The translations under genes were made by a program, and so were the position numbers. Shown piece by piece: positions 25,665 through 34,742 of a stretch of 64,000 nt of DNA. Location of the stretch: NCBI RefSeq assembly GCF_900102105.1, contig NZ_FNBB01000001.1:62001-126000 (forward strand), written 5' to 3'. This stretch comes from Agrobacterium pusense. GTDB lineage: Bacteria; Pseudomonadota; Alphaproteobacteria; Rhizobiales; Rhizobiaceae. The notes under the pieces are model-generated. The model saw only the letters and a program-made list of their open reading frames with translations, was not told where the DNA came from and did no database searches. Positions within the stretch are counted from its first letter, which is position 1, and each line of letters begins with the position of its first letter.

Positions 25665-27857
25665 GTGCAGGAAGAAAAAGACGATAAAAAAGGCCGTAAA
25701 AAACGGCATATCCTGCTCCGGATCGATAGCTTCATCGACTCCGGCCTGTGGACGGCTGCGGCAAGGCTGGTGGATTTCTGGGAAGATATCACCATCGCCT
25801 CCCGCAAGCTGCATGTCCGCGGCTGGAAGAAGCTCCTCGTCAATCTCACCTGCGACGCGCTAACCTTTGGAACGGCGGGATCGGTCGTGCTTCTGGCGCT
25901 TGCCATGCCCGCTTTCGAGGAAACCAAAAAGGACTGGCGTTATCGCGGTGACTTCGCAGTCACCTTCCTCGACCGATACGGCAACACCATCGGTCATCGC
26001 GGCATCATCCATGAAGACAGCGTGCCGATCGACCAGATGCCTGATCATTTCATCAAGGCGGTGCTGGCGACCGAGGACCGGCGCTTTTTCGACCATTTCG
26101 GTATCGATTTCATCGGCCTTGCCCGCGCCATGAGCGAAAACGCCCGCGCCGGCGGCGTGGTGCAGGGCGGCTCGACGCTGACGCAGCAGCTCGCCAAGAA
26201 CCTCTTCCTCACCAATGAACGCTCGCTGGAGCGCAAGATCAAGGAAGCCTTCCTCGCGCTGTGGCTCGAGACCAACATGTCGAAGAAGGAAATTTTGAGC
26301 CTTTATCTCGACCGCGCCTATATGGGCGGCGGCACCTTTGGTGCTGCTGCGGCCGCGCAGTTTTATTTCGGCAAGACCCTCACCGACGTGACGCTTTCGG
26401 AATCCGCCATTCTGGCCGGGCTTTTCAAAGCGCCCGCGAAATATGCACCGCATGTCAACCTTCCGGCGGCGCGTGCCCGCGCCAACACCGTGCTTTCCAA
26501 CCTCGTGCAGAGCGGGCTGATGACCGAGGGGCAGGTGGTCGGCGCGCGCCGCAACCCCGCCACCGTCATCGACCGCGAAGACGTGAAGGCGCCGGATTAT
26601 TTCCTCGACTGGGCTTTTGACGAAGTGCAGCGGCTGGCCGCCGCGGGCAAGTTCAAGGATCACACCGTCGTCGTCCGCACCACCATCGACACCGGCCTGC
26701 AGCAGGCGGCCGAACAGGCGATGGAAATGGGCCTGCGCGAACTGGGCGAAGGGTATCGCGTCAAGCAGGGCGCGATGGTGATGATCGAAAATGGCGGTGG
26801 CGTGCGTGCCATGGTGGGCGGCCGCGACTATGGCGAAAGCCAGTTCAACCGCGCCACGGCGGCACTACGCCAGCCGGGTTCCTCCTTCAAGGTCTATACC
26901 TATTCGGCCGCCATGGAAAAAGGCATGAAGCCGGAAACGCTGATTTCCGACGCGCCGGTAACATGGCGCGGCTGGTCGCCGCAGAATTACGGCCGCTCCT
27001 ATGCGGGTAAGGTGACGCTGCAGATGGCGCTCGCCAAGTCCTACAATACCGTGCCGGTCCGGCTCGCCAAGGACGTGCTCGGCACGCAGGTCATCGTCGA
27101 TACCGCCAAGGCGATGGGTGTCGCCACGCCGCTGCGCAGCGACAAGACCATCCCGCTCGGCACATCGGAAGTGACGGTACTGGATCAGGCCACCGCCTAT
27201 GCCGTTTTCCCGGCTGACGGCATGCAGTCGCGCCGCCACGGCATCGAGCAGGTGCTGGATTACGAGGGCAATGTTCTCTACGATTTCAGCCATGACGAGC
27301 CGCCCGCCAAACGCGTGCTGTCCGTAGACGCCAATTCGAAGATGAACCAGATGCTGGTGACCATTCCCGTGATGGGTACGGCGCGGCGCGGTGCGCTTGA
27401 CAATGGCATCGTTTCCGGCGGCAAGACCGGCACTTCACAGGCCTATCGCGATGCCTGGTATGTGGGCTTTACCGGCAACTACACCACCGCCGTCTGGTTC
27501 GGTAACGACGATTTCACGCCGATGAACAACATGACCGGCGGTGCGCTGCCCGCCATGACCTTCAAGCGGCTGATGGACTATGCCCATCAGGGCATGGAGC
27601 TGCGCCCCATCCCCGGCATCCAGAACCCGCTGCCGACCGGCGCCCGACCGCAGCCTTCTGCGGAAGTGGCAGCCGCAGCCAGCAGCACACCCGCCCTGCC
27701 GGCCCTCACCCGTCCCCGTTCGCTCTCGGCCGAGGCGACACGTGTAATCCGCTCCATCGGGCGGAAGATGAAGGAAGCCACGGCGCTGAATGTGACGACG
27801 CAGAAGGTGGCGGATGCCGCCATCCGAGATAGCAAAGACGAAGCCGCGCGGCGTTAG
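25665..27857 (+). CDS. Class A penicillin-binding protein (PBP1A-type)
   Basis: 730 residues from the GTG at 25665 (AGGAA upstream; a TTG at 25596 gives 23 more). A basic cytoplasmic tail and one membrane anchor (about 67-83) precede the GT51 transglycosylase with EDRRFFDH (Glu137), GGSTLTQQLAKN and KIKEAFLALWLE. The transpeptidase follows with SSFK (Ser406, Lys409), SYN (459-461) and KTGTS (587-591). It polymerises and cross-links peptidoglycan in the periplasm. A low-complexity Pro/Ala tail follows. It is monocistronic. Confidence 0.95.
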   Translation: MQEEKDDKKGRKKRHILLRIDSFIDSGLWTAAARLVDFWEDITIASRKLHVRGWKKLLVNLTCDALTFGTAGSVVLLALAMPAFEETKKDWRYRGDFAVTFLDRYGNTIGHRGIIHEDSVPIDQMPDHFIKAVLATEDRRFFDHFGIDFIGLARAMSENARAGGVVQGGSTLTQQLAKNLFLTNERSLERKIKEAFLALWLETNMSKKEILSLYLDRAYMGGGTFGAAAAAQFYFGKTLTDVTLSESAILAGLFKAPAKYAPHVNLPAARARANTVLSNLVQSGLMTEGQVVGARRNPATVIDREDVKAPDYFLDWAFDEVQRLAAAGKFKDHTVVVRTTIDTGLQQAAEQAMEMGLRELGEGYRVKQGAMVMIENGGGVRAMVGGRDYGESQFNRATAALRQPGSSFKVYTYSAAMEKGMKPETLISDAPVTWRGWSPQNYGRSYAGKVTLQMALAKSYNTVPVRLAKDVLGTQVIVDTAKAMGVATPLRSDKTIPLGTSEVTVLDQATAYAVFPADGMQSRRHGIEQVLDYEGNVLYDFSHDEPPAKRVLSVDANSKMNQMLVTIPVMGTARRGALDNGIVSGGKTGTSQAYRDAWYVGFTGNYTTAVWFGNDDFTPMNNMTGGALPAMTFKRLMDYAHQGMELRPIPGIQNPLPTGARPQPSAEVAAAASSTPALPALTRPRSLSAEATRVIRSIGRKMKEATALNVTTQKVADAAIRDSKDEAARR

Positions 27858-28187
27858 GGCGTTTCGGGATACTTATAAGGTATCGTGAGACTTTAGAAGG
27901 AATAACAGGCGGAATCCTGCACGTTTAAACAATCTCTGGTTGCCTCCATGACCGGGATGGTCGATCTGCCATCGACGAAAATGAGGTGCGAAACCAATCC
28001 AGGCTTCTCCTGCCTGCGAATAATATAATAGTATTTTACGCAAGCTGCCTTTATCCGAGCCTTTAAAGACGTAATATTCCTCAATATTGTTTCTACACTC
28101 CAAGATTGAATGGACCTAGCCAGTCAATTCATGTCTAAGTGGGTGCGGTTATCTCTTGTGCGATAACAGCGCGCCCCGGAGGACGGC
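27858..28187. other. AT-richer intergenic region, no supported gene
   Basis: 330 bp between the penicillin-binding protein and the porin-like gene. The base composition is clearly AT-richer than the flanks. Minus-strand reading frames of 63 and 76 codons exist but begin at poor start sites and show no family features. A GATAC-TTATAAG-GTATC dyad lies just after the upstream gene. GGAGGA before 28188 is the ribosome site of the next gene. Confidence 0.4.
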
Positions 28188-29630
28188 ATGAATGATGCGG
28201 CGGAAACGCGCGCGGCGGCGGTTGCTCTCCTCGCCGGACTGTGGTTTGCAGCGGATGCGGCACATGCGCAGGACCCCATGCTGCTGATCGACGAGCCGGG
28301 TTTTGAATTGCGCCTGTATTTTCAAGCCGGCATCAATGCCGTTGCCGAACAGAACCTGTTCTGGAACTTTGCCGATCGATTTGCGCCGGACGCCGGCTTC
28401 GACAGCGACACGCGCTGGCTTGAGGGCTATTTGATGCCCGGCATCGGTTTTACCGCCGACGCCGGCGACCGGCTTCAGGTCTATGGAAAAATCTCGGCCG
28501 TTGCCTCCGGCACGCTCGGCACCGACGCCTTCGATGCCGGTGGCACGGGCGCCGTGACACTCGAAGACGGCTATCTCGGCCTGCGCTCGAAGGCGGAGAG
28601 CGGCCCGTTCTTCGATATCTCCCTGGGGCCGCGTCCGTTCAAGACGGGAACGGGCATGCTGATTGCCAATGGCGGATCAAGCGGTTTTGAGCGTGGTGCG
28701 TTGAAACTAGGGCCGAGAAAGGCTTGGGAGCAGGCGGCGATCCTCCGGCTCGGCAAGGATGACCTGACGGCCACGGCCTTTTTCATCGACGCGAATGAAT
28801 TATCCGACAAGGACAGCGGGACGAAGATCGTGGGAGCGGATCTGCGTTATGAACCGCAAGAGGGTCGATATTTCGGCGTTACCTTCGGCCATGTGCCGGA
28901 ATCCGGCTCGCCTTACCCTCGGGCAGCGGCTGGCGGCATCGGCGCGCCGGTCATCATGCCGGGTGCGCGCGAGGGCTTGAGCTTCATCAACGCCTATACC
29001 CGTACCAATCCGTTCGACGCGTCATTGCCGGGATTTTTCATCGGCGGCGATATCGCCTATCAATGGAATCCCGACATCGACCTTGCAGCCTGGGGCGGCC
29101 GCGCCCAGATCGGCTATGCTTTCGAAGATGTTTCATGGATGCCGACGATCGCCTACAGCTTTCAGACCTTCTCCGGCGACGATCCTTCAACCTCGCGTCT
29201 CGAACGCTTCGATCCGCTGTATTACGAGGGCAATCCGAGCGCATGGTCGACGGGCACGAAGTCCTCGATGATGTTTCTCAATTCCAACGTCAATGCCCAT
29301 CAGATCAGCCTGCAGGTGAAGCCAACGCAGGCCGATACATGGACGCTGCGTTACGCGCATATCCGCGCCAACGAGTTGGATAGCCCTATCCAGTTTGGAC
29401 AGGGCACGCGGCTCGACGACATCGACGGCACGCCCACCCCGGTTGCGGGCGTCGGTAACCGCCATCTCGCCGATGATCTCTATCTGGAATATTCGCGCAT
29501 CATCAATGCCAATACCTATCTCACCGCCGGCGTCAGCATTTCATTCCCTGGCAGGGGCATGGATTCCCTGACAGCAGAGCATTCGCCGAACTGGCTTGGA
29601 GGTTTCGTCAATGTCATCGTCAATTTCTAG
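28188..29630 (+). CDS. AlgE-like outer membrane porin (alginate export family)
   Basis: 480 residues with a signal sequence ending AHAQDP (about 28). The remainder is a run of amphipathic beta strands with aromatic girdles, such as GFELRLYFQAGINAV, ISLGPRPFKTGTGML and DTWTLRYAHIRANEL, ending FVNVIVNF. A terminal Phe is the BAM recognition signal. This matches the alginate-export barrel family. GGAGGA precedes the ATG. The last 20 bases are shared with the next gene, a secreted serine hydrolase. The passenger substrate is unknown. Confidence 0.75.
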   Translation: MNDAAETRAAAVALLAGLWFAADAAHAQDPMLLIDEPGFELRLYFQAGINAVAEQNLFWNFADRFAPDAGFDSDTRWLEGYLMPGIGFTADAGDRLQVYGKISAVASGTLGTDAFDAGGTGAVTLEDGYLGLRSKAESGPFFDISLGPRPFKTGTGMLIANGGSSGFERGALKLGPRKAWEQAAILRLGKDDLTATAFFIDANELSDKDSGTKIVGADLRYEPQEGRYFGVTFGHVPESGSPYPRAAAGGIGAPVIMPGAREGLSFINAYTRTNPFDASLPGFFIGGDIAYQWNPDIDLAAWGGRAQIGYAFEDVSWMPTIAYSFQTFSGDDPSTSRLERFDPLYYEGNPSAWSTGTKSSMMFLNSNVNAHQISLQVKPTQADTWTLRYAHIRANELDSPIQFGQGTRLDDIDGTPTPVAGVGNRHLADDLYLEYSRIINANTYLTAGVSISFPGRGMDSLTAEHSPNWLGGFVNVIVNF

Positions 29631-30951
29631 AACCCTGCCCGTCCTTCTTGCAGCCATGGTGCCTGTTCTGGCCTACCCCTATGCCGCTGCCAGTCAGCAA
29701 GCCGCGCCGCTTTCAGCCGAGCAGTCGGACCCGCTGAAGCTCGGCTGGATGCAGGGCTTTCCGCCGCCGGAAGACAAGATCATCCGCTTTTCGGACAGCG
29801 ACTATTTCAATTTTCCGAAATTGCGCTGGACAGTGTGTCACTTCCGCCAGCTGATGCCGACGGTCAATGTCAGCCGTGGGCTCGGCGCGCCAGCGGCCCT
29901 TGAGCGCAAGCCCGACCCCGCCATCGACGCCGTGACCTTCCGCCCGACCGGCGGTGAGCAGGACATGACCTGGCTGCAATCGCTATCGGCCAACTATACC
30001 GATGGCATCGTCGTGCTGCACAAGGGAGTGCTTGTCTATGAGCGCTACTCCGGCTGCCTCAACGATACGGGGCAGCACGGGGCGATGTCGGTAACGAAAT
30101 CGCTGACCGGGCTTCTGGGCGAGATGCTGGTTGCCGAAGGGACGCTGGACGAGAATGCCAAAGTCGCGACCGTCGTTCCCGAACTTGAAAAAAGCGCGTT
30201 CGGCGATGCGACGATCCGGCAGGTGCTGGATATGACGACCGGCCTGCGTTACAGCGAGGACTACGCCGATCCTAATGCCGACGTATGGACATATTCCGCC
30301 GCTGGCAATCCGCTTCCCAAGCCCGAGGGTTACGAAGGCCCTCGCAGCTATTTCGACTATCTGAGGACGGTGGTGAAGCAGGGAGAACACGGTTCCGCCT
30401 TCGGGTACAAGACGATCAACAGCGATGCGCTTGGCTGGATCATTGCCCGCGCCTCGGGAAAATCGGTGGCAAAGCTGCTTTCCGAGCGCATCTGGAGCCG
30501 GATGGGCGCCGAACAGGACGCCTATTACACCGTCGATTCCACCGGCACGCCTTTTGCTGGCGGCGGGCTGAATGCCGGCCTGCGCGACATGGCGCGCATC
30601 GGCCAGCTGCTACTGGACGGCGGTATGATGGGCGGCGAGCGGCTCATTCCCCAAAAGGCGATCGACACCATCCGTCAAGGCGGCGACAAGGCGGTTTTCG
30701 CAAAAGGCGGATATCCGGCGCTGCAGGGTTGGAGCTATCGCGCCATGTGGTGGGTCACCCACAATGCCAACGGCGCTTTCATGGCGCGTGGGGTGCACGG
30801 CCAGGCGATCTATGTCGATCCCGCGGCCGACATGGTCATCGCACGGTTCTCGTCGCATCCTGTTGCCAGCAACGCCGCCAACGATGCGACATCCTTGCCA
30901 GCTTATGAGGCTGTGGCCCGTTATTTGATGGAACGGGCGGGGAAGCAGTGA
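29611..30951 (+). CDS. Secreted beta-lactamase-family serine hydrolase
   Basis: 446 residues. A signal peptide (to about 34, ...AAASQQ) leads into a class C/esterase-fold hydrolase with the nucleophile motif SVTKSLTG (SxxK) and GYKTINSDALGWI carrying the Tyr of the second motif. A WWVTHN...MARGVHGQAIYVDP stretch follows, where HG replaces KTG as in esterases and D-aminopeptidases. It probably acts in the periplasm on an ester or amide. GGAGG for its ATG lies inside the porin gene, and the two overlap by 20 bp, so translation is coupled. Confidence 0.88.
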   Translation: MSSSISRTLPVLLAAMVPVLAYPYAAASQQAAPLSAEQSDPLKLGWMQGFPPPEDKIIRFSDSDYFNFPKLRWTVCHFRQLMPTVNVSRGLGAPAALERKPDPAIDAVTFRPTGGEQDMTWLQSLSANYTDGIVVLHKGVLVYERYSGCLNDTGQHGAMSVTKSLTGLLGEMLVAEGTLDENAKVATVVPELEKSAFGDATIRQVLDMTTGLRYSEDYADPNADVWTYSAAGNPLPKPEGYEGPRSYFDYLRTVVKQGEHGSAFGYKTINSDALGWIIARASGKSVAKLLSERIWSRMGAEQDAYYTVDSTGTPFAGGGLNAGLRDMARIGQLLLDGGMMGGERLIPQKAIDTIRQGGDKAVFAKGGYPALQGWSYRAMWWVTHNANGAFMARGVHGQAIYVDPAADMVIARFSSHPVASNAANDATSLPAYEAVARYLMERAGKQ

Positions 30952-31010
30952 GGGCAGAGCGGTGAAGTCGGGGCGAATCGACTGAAGTTTTCCGTCGGAG
31001 TGTGTGGCTC

Positions 31011-31166
31011 ACCCCCCTCTGTCCTGCCGGACATCTCCCCCACAAGGAGGGAGATCGGCAAGACGCTCTACCGCCACTTCAATCTCAAACGTTGAGATGG
31101 GCGAGACCTGGCCTCGGGTCGATCTCCCCCCTTGAGGGGGAGATGTCCGGCAGGACAGAGGGGGGT
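31011..31166. repeat. Family C palindromic repeat
   Basis: The outer arms ACCCCCCTCTGTCCTGCCGG and CCGGCAGGACAGAGGGGGGT are exact inverses. Inner hairpins form from CTCCCCCTTGAGGGGGAG-type modules. Other copies are at 36253-36409 and 61846-62000. Here it lies between the serine hydrolase and the convergent argP gene. Confidence 0.85.
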
Positions 31167-31195
31167 AAGCCGCAAGCTCCACGCTCCGCGATGCC

Positions 31196-32095
31196 TCACA
31201 CCAACAACGTCGCCCTAGCCGTCCCCACCACCATATCTGTCAACCCCGCCAGCCTTTCCGCCGCAAGCCGGTTAACCTGCCAATAGAGCGGGATATCGAG
31301 CGGCGTGCCGGGAACGACCTCCATCAGCCGCCCTGCCTGCAAATGCTCCCCCACCAATTGAACCGGATTGAGCCCCCAGCCCATGCCGGCAAGGCTCGCC
31401 TTCACAAATCCATCGGTCGAAGGCAACCAGTGCGTCGGGTAGACAATGTCTTCACCCAGCACCTCCCTTACCCAGCTCGCCTGCAGCCGGTCCTTCTGGT
31501 TGAAGGTCAAGCCCGGCGCGCAGGCGAGCGTCGCTGATGTTACTCCTTCGGCAAAATGGCGGGTCATGAAATCCGGGCTGGCGGTGGCGTGGTAACGCAG
31601 CACGCCCAGCGGCGTTACCCGGCAGCCCTGCACCGGCTTGTTATGGGCGGTCACGGCGGCGAGCACCCTGCCCGCGCGCAGCCATTCCACCGTGTGATCC
31701 TGATCGTCGACGGCGATATTAACGAGATAATCGCTGCTACCGGTGAATTTCGACACCGCATCCAGAAACCATGTGCCCAGGCTGTCGGCATTGGTGGCGA
31801 TGTTGAGCGTCACCCGCTCCTGCGCCGCTCCCGCTTCCGCCAAGGCCGGTAGCTGGCGGAACAATTCGCTTTCCAGCATGCCGACGTGATCCATGTGACG
31901 GCAGAGCCACTCACCCTTTTCCGTTGCAACGCAGGGGTTACCGCGCACGATCAACACCACGCCCAGCCGCTCCTCCAGTTGCTTGATACGCTGGGAAACG
32001 GCCGATGGCGTGACATGCAGTGCCTGCGCCGCCTTTTCAAAGCTGCCGGTCTGAACAACCAGCGCCGCAGCGCGCATTGCGGGATAGTCCAACAT
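31196..32095 (-). CDS. argP: LysR-family regulator ArgP (IciA)
   Basis: 299 residues. The LysR helix-turn-helix is at 1-62 (MLDYPAMRAAALVVQTGSFE...ALHVTPSAVSQRIKQLEERLG), followed by an effector domain with ArgP-type segments NIATNADSLGTWFLDAV and GMGWGLNPVQLV. ArgP senses arginine and lysine and activates the exporter ArgO, which is encoded divergently 100 bp away. The pair is a standard unit, so the assignment is firm. A 100-bp divergent promoter region separates them. Confidence 0.92.
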   Translation of the reverse strand: MLDYPAMRAAALVVQTGSFEKAAQALHVTPSAVSQRIKQLEERLGVVLIVRGNPCVATEKGEWLCRHMDHVGMLESELFRQLPALAEAGAAQERVTLNIATNADSLGTWFLDAVSKFTGSSDYLVNIAVDDQDHTVEWLRAGRVLAAVTAHNKPVQGCRVTPLGVLRYHATASPDFMTRHFAEGVTSATLACAPGLTFNQKDRLQASWVREVLGEDIVYPTHWLPSTDGFVKASLAGMGWGLNPVQLVGEHLQAGRLMEVVPGTPLDIPLYWQVNRLAAERLAGLTDMVVGTARATLLV

Positions 32096-32195
32096 TAGTA
32101 GCTCTTATCCTGACTGAGATTGTTTAATTTGATTAATCTGTCATGGGGAAATATCCAAGCCCTGCTTCATATCATTTCGACAAAGAGCGGTAGGC

Positions 32196-32804
32196 GTGGA
32201 CATCCAGATCTTCTTTACCGGCCTCACCATGGGCCTCAGTCTCATCGTCGCCATCGGCGCGCAGAATGCCTTTGTGCTGAAACAGGGGCTGGCGCGCTCG
32301 CATGTGTTTGCCGTCTGCGCCACCTGTGCGATATCGGACGCGCTGCTGATCACCGTCGGCGTGTTCGGTTTCCAGCGGATCAGCGCCATCATGCCGGCGC
32401 TTGATCCCATCATGCGTTATGCCGGCGCCGCCTTCCTCATCTGGTATGGTGCCAAAAGCCTGCACTCGGCTTTGCGTTCGTCGGAAGCGCTGTCAGTGGC
32501 CGAGCGACGGGAAGCGAGCCTGTGGCAGACGCTGGCCATCTGCCTGGCCCTCACCTTCCTCAATCCGCACGTCTATCTCGACACGGTCGTGCTGCTCGGC
32601 ACGATTTCCACGCAGTTTCCCGGCTTTGAAAAGACCTTTGCCGCAGGGGCGGCCACCGGCTCGCTGCTGTTCTTCTTTTCGCTGGGCTACGGAGCGCGCT
32701 GGCTGCGACCGATCTTCGAAAAACCTTCCGCCTGGCGCATCCTCGAAGGCGTCATCGCCATCACCATGTGGGCCATCGCCTTCAAGCTCGTCATGGGCGC
32801 ATAG
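32196..32804 (+). CDS. argO: LysE/ArgO-family basic amino acid exporter
   Basis: 202 residues with a GTG start, about six transmembrane helices. The family motif GAQNAFVLKQGLARSHVFAVC is at 21-41, and FLNPHVYLDTVVLLGTIS is the conserved central segment. It exports arginine or lysine across the inner membrane. The divergent argP strongly supports ArgO rather than a homoserine exporter. Confidence 0.92.
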   Translation: MDIQIFFTGLTMGLSLIVAIGAQNAFVLKQGLARSHVFAVCATCAISDALLITVGVFGFQRISAIMPALDPIMRYAGAAFLIWYGAKSLHSALRSSEALSVAERREASLWQTLAICLALTFLNPHVYLDTVVLLGTISTQFPGFEKTFAAGAATGSLLFFFSLGYGARWLRPIFEKPSAWRILEGVIAITMWAIAFKLVMGA

Positions 32805-32914
32805 GCCAGGAATTTCGCGCTCCAGTCACTTTCACGAGGACTAAACAAGCCGCGCCATTTTCCAAACAGGGAATCAGTGATAGTCCTCGACCTGTTCATA
32901 AACGGGAAAACAGC

Positions 32915-33502
32915 GTGTTCCGAGTTCCATTCCTTGTCGGCATCGCCCTTCTGATCGCCTTTGGCGGCGGTATTGCCGCAACGCTCGCGGCGCTTGAAGC
33001 GACCTCCGGTTTCGGTTCGATCCGCATCGGTTCCTGGGACGCGTTTCCGGAAGCGCAGACGATCGAGGCCGATCCTTATGCCAAGTCGCACCGCGCTGAC
33101 GCCGGCAAGCTGCTTTACGGAACGGCGGAGGGGCTGGCCTTCACCGCGTCCGTCGACAGCGAGGGCCAGCGCCTGAGCGGCGAATGCCGCTACCGGCTGG
33201 CCGGGGCTGTGCCACCAGCACGTTTCTGGACGCTTTACACCGCCGATCAACAGGGCAATGTGCTGGCTGAGGATGCCGGACGGCCATTCGCGCTCAATTC
33301 CCGCACGCTTCTGCGCAGCGCCGATGGCGGCATAGACATCACCATTGCTCCGGATGCCCAGACCTATAACTGGCTCGCGGTGCCTCAGGGACAGACCTTC
33401 AAGCTCGTCCTGACCCTGCTCGACACGCCTGTGGCCGGCAGTTCCGGCCTGATCGACATTTCCATGCCGCAGATCCGCAAGCTGGGGTGTGGCAATGCTT
33501 AG
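32915..33502 (+). CDS. DUF1214 domain membrane-anchored protein
   Basis: 195 residues from a GTG (GGGAAA upstream). One N-terminal membrane anchor (FRVPFLVGIALLIAFGGGIA) is followed by a periplasmic beta-rich domain with YGTAEGLAFTASVDSEGQRL, RFWTLYTADQQG and QGQTFKLVLTLLDTPV, matching DUF1214. DUF1214 usually sits C-terminal to DUF1254 in one large protein; here the DUF1254-like part is a separate downstream gene overlapping by 8 bp. No enzymatic role is established. Confidence 0.8.
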   Translation: MFRVPFLVGIALLIAFGGGIAATLAALEATSGFGSIRIGSWDAFPEAQTIEADPYAKSHRADAGKLLYGTAEGLAFTASVDSEGQRLSGECRYRLAGAVPPARFWTLYTADQQGNVLAEDAGRPFALNSRTLLRSADGGIDITIAPDAQTYNWLAVPQGQTFKLVLTLLDTPVAGSSGLIDISMPQIRKLGCGNA

Positions 33503-34043
33503 GGTCCTGCTCGCCATCGTCACCGGTCTCGTCGGCGCGGCCGTGCTGCATGTCATCATTCTCCTGGCGATACCGCACTTCAGCAATCGCGACGCCTATA
33601 CGCGGGCAGTGGCGGAAGGAAAACCGCACCTGTTCCATCTGCTTGAAGAAACGACGGAAAAAAAGACGCTGGGCAGCGGCGATCCCTTCATGCGGGTGGC
33701 CGTATGCACCTTCAATATTGAGGAACAGCCGATCCGGCTGACCGCCGTCGGGGCCGTGCCCTTCTGGTCCGTGGCGGTTTACGACAAGGCCTCGAACGAG
33801 GTGTTCAGCATGAATGACCGCACATCCGCCGCCGGCGTCATGGATATTCTGGTGGCAGATGCGGTGCAGATCGCCGCCATTCGCAAGGCGCAACCGCCCG
33901 CGCTTTCACAGGCAATTCTGGCGGAATCGGATCAGACGGAAGGATATGTGGTTTTGAGGACCCTCGTACCGCAGCCGAGTTTCGGCGAAGAGGCGGAACG
34001 GTTCCTGAATGAGGCAAAGTGCCAGCCGACGCCGTGGAAATAA
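33495..34043 (+). CDS. DUF1254-like membrane-anchored protein
   Basis: 182 residues starting MLRVLLAIVTGLVGAAVLHV, an N-terminal membrane anchor. The outer domain carries NRDAYTRAV, GDPFMRVAVCTFNIEEQPIRL, FWSVAVYDKASNEVFSMNDR and GYVVLRTLVPQPS, which resemble the DUF1254 half of the DUF1254/DUF1214 fold. The ATG at 33495 lies inside the end of the DUF1214 gene, with GGGG upstream. The two probably form a periplasm-facing complex. Confidence 0.75.
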   Translation: MLRVLLAIVTGLVGAAVLHVIILLAIPHFSNRDAYTRAVAEGKPHLFHLLEETTEKKTLGSGDPFMRVAVCTFNIEEQPIRLTAVGAVPFWSVAVYDKASNEVFSMNDRTSAAGVMDILVADAVQIAAIRKAQPPALSQAILAESDQTEGYVVLRTLVPQPSFGEEAERFLNEAKCQPTPWK

Positions 34044-34063
34044 CGGCGGCTTATTTTTATTAA

Positions 34064-34252
34064 TCAGGATTTCAAGGCGGTTTCCGGTGCGGATTTGCCC
34101 TTGCGCGCAACCTTGCCTGCCGGCTCGCTGTCGCGTTTCTCATAACGAACGCCGGTGAACAGAACCACTTTCGCGGGGCCGATCATCGTGCTGACCACGC
34201 CTGCGGGACGCAGGCTTCGTCGGGCGTCAACAAGTGGAATAATGTCTGCCAT
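34064..34252 (-). CDS. Small basic protein, 62 residues, function unknown
   Basis: MADIIPLVDARRSLRPAGVV, then STMIGPAKVVLFTGVRYEK and a basic tail KVARKGKSAPETALKS. GAGGAG lies just before the ATG at 34252, a strong ribosome site. There is no membrane segment and no recognised domain. It converges on the DUF1254 gene with 20 bp between stops. Confidence 0.6.
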   Translation of the reverse strand: MADIIPLVDARRSLRPAGVVSTMIGPAKVVLFTGVRYEKRDSEPAGKVARKGKSAPETALKS

Positions 34253-34742
34253 GCTCTTCTCCTCTTCGGGAGTCAATGTTGCCCATGGGAACCGCGCAAG
34301 CCTCGTCTTGCGTCGGGAATTTCATCACCATCACATTGCGCATAATCCAGCCCACAGGCTGGTTTTCGCATATCCCTGAAAACCATCGCGGGTTTTAACG
34401 CTGGGCTATGCGGACATTCAGGCATCAGACGCCGGTTCGGCTCTTATTCCGGATTTCAGAATAACATGGAATCCTAATACTGCCCATGAAATTACAAACA
34501 GACAGAGGTTAATGATCCGTTAACCCTAATGACCGGGTGGCGTTTTCTCCTTTGCCGAGCCACACCCGTTGAAAACAAAGGCGAGGCCGCAAAGTTCCGC
34601 GGCATTTTCCCCACCACACGATTTTAAAATTTGCCTGTTGATATTGGCGGTTTCTCTCTTGGCGGCACCCATAGTTAACAGGACGTCAACGGATTTGCTC
34701 TAAATTGAACCGATATTGTGTTTGCGTTTGTTGGGTAGTGCG
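34253..34742. other. Intergenic region with a CtrA-like site
   Basis: 490 bp without a supported gene. It is AT-richer than average, especially around 34480-34700, and includes a TTAA-N7-TTAA box at 34509-34523. It probably carries the promoters of the 62-residue protein and of the DUF2336 gene. Confidence 0.4.
34509..34523. promoter_or_regulatory. Candidate CtrA-binding site TTAA-N7-TTAA
   Basis: TTAATGATCCGTTAA matches the full consensus of CtrA, the alphaproteobacterial cell-cycle regulator. It lies about 220 bp upstream of the DUF2336 gene, rather far for direct activation unless transcription begins well upstream. Eight fixed bases occur by chance now and then, so confidence is modest. 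Confidence 0.35.

Noticed and set aside
27873..28103. Minus-strand ORFs of 63-76 codons in the gap before the porin gene
   Set aside because: Poor start codons, no ribosome sites, no family resemblance and AT-rich noncoding composition.
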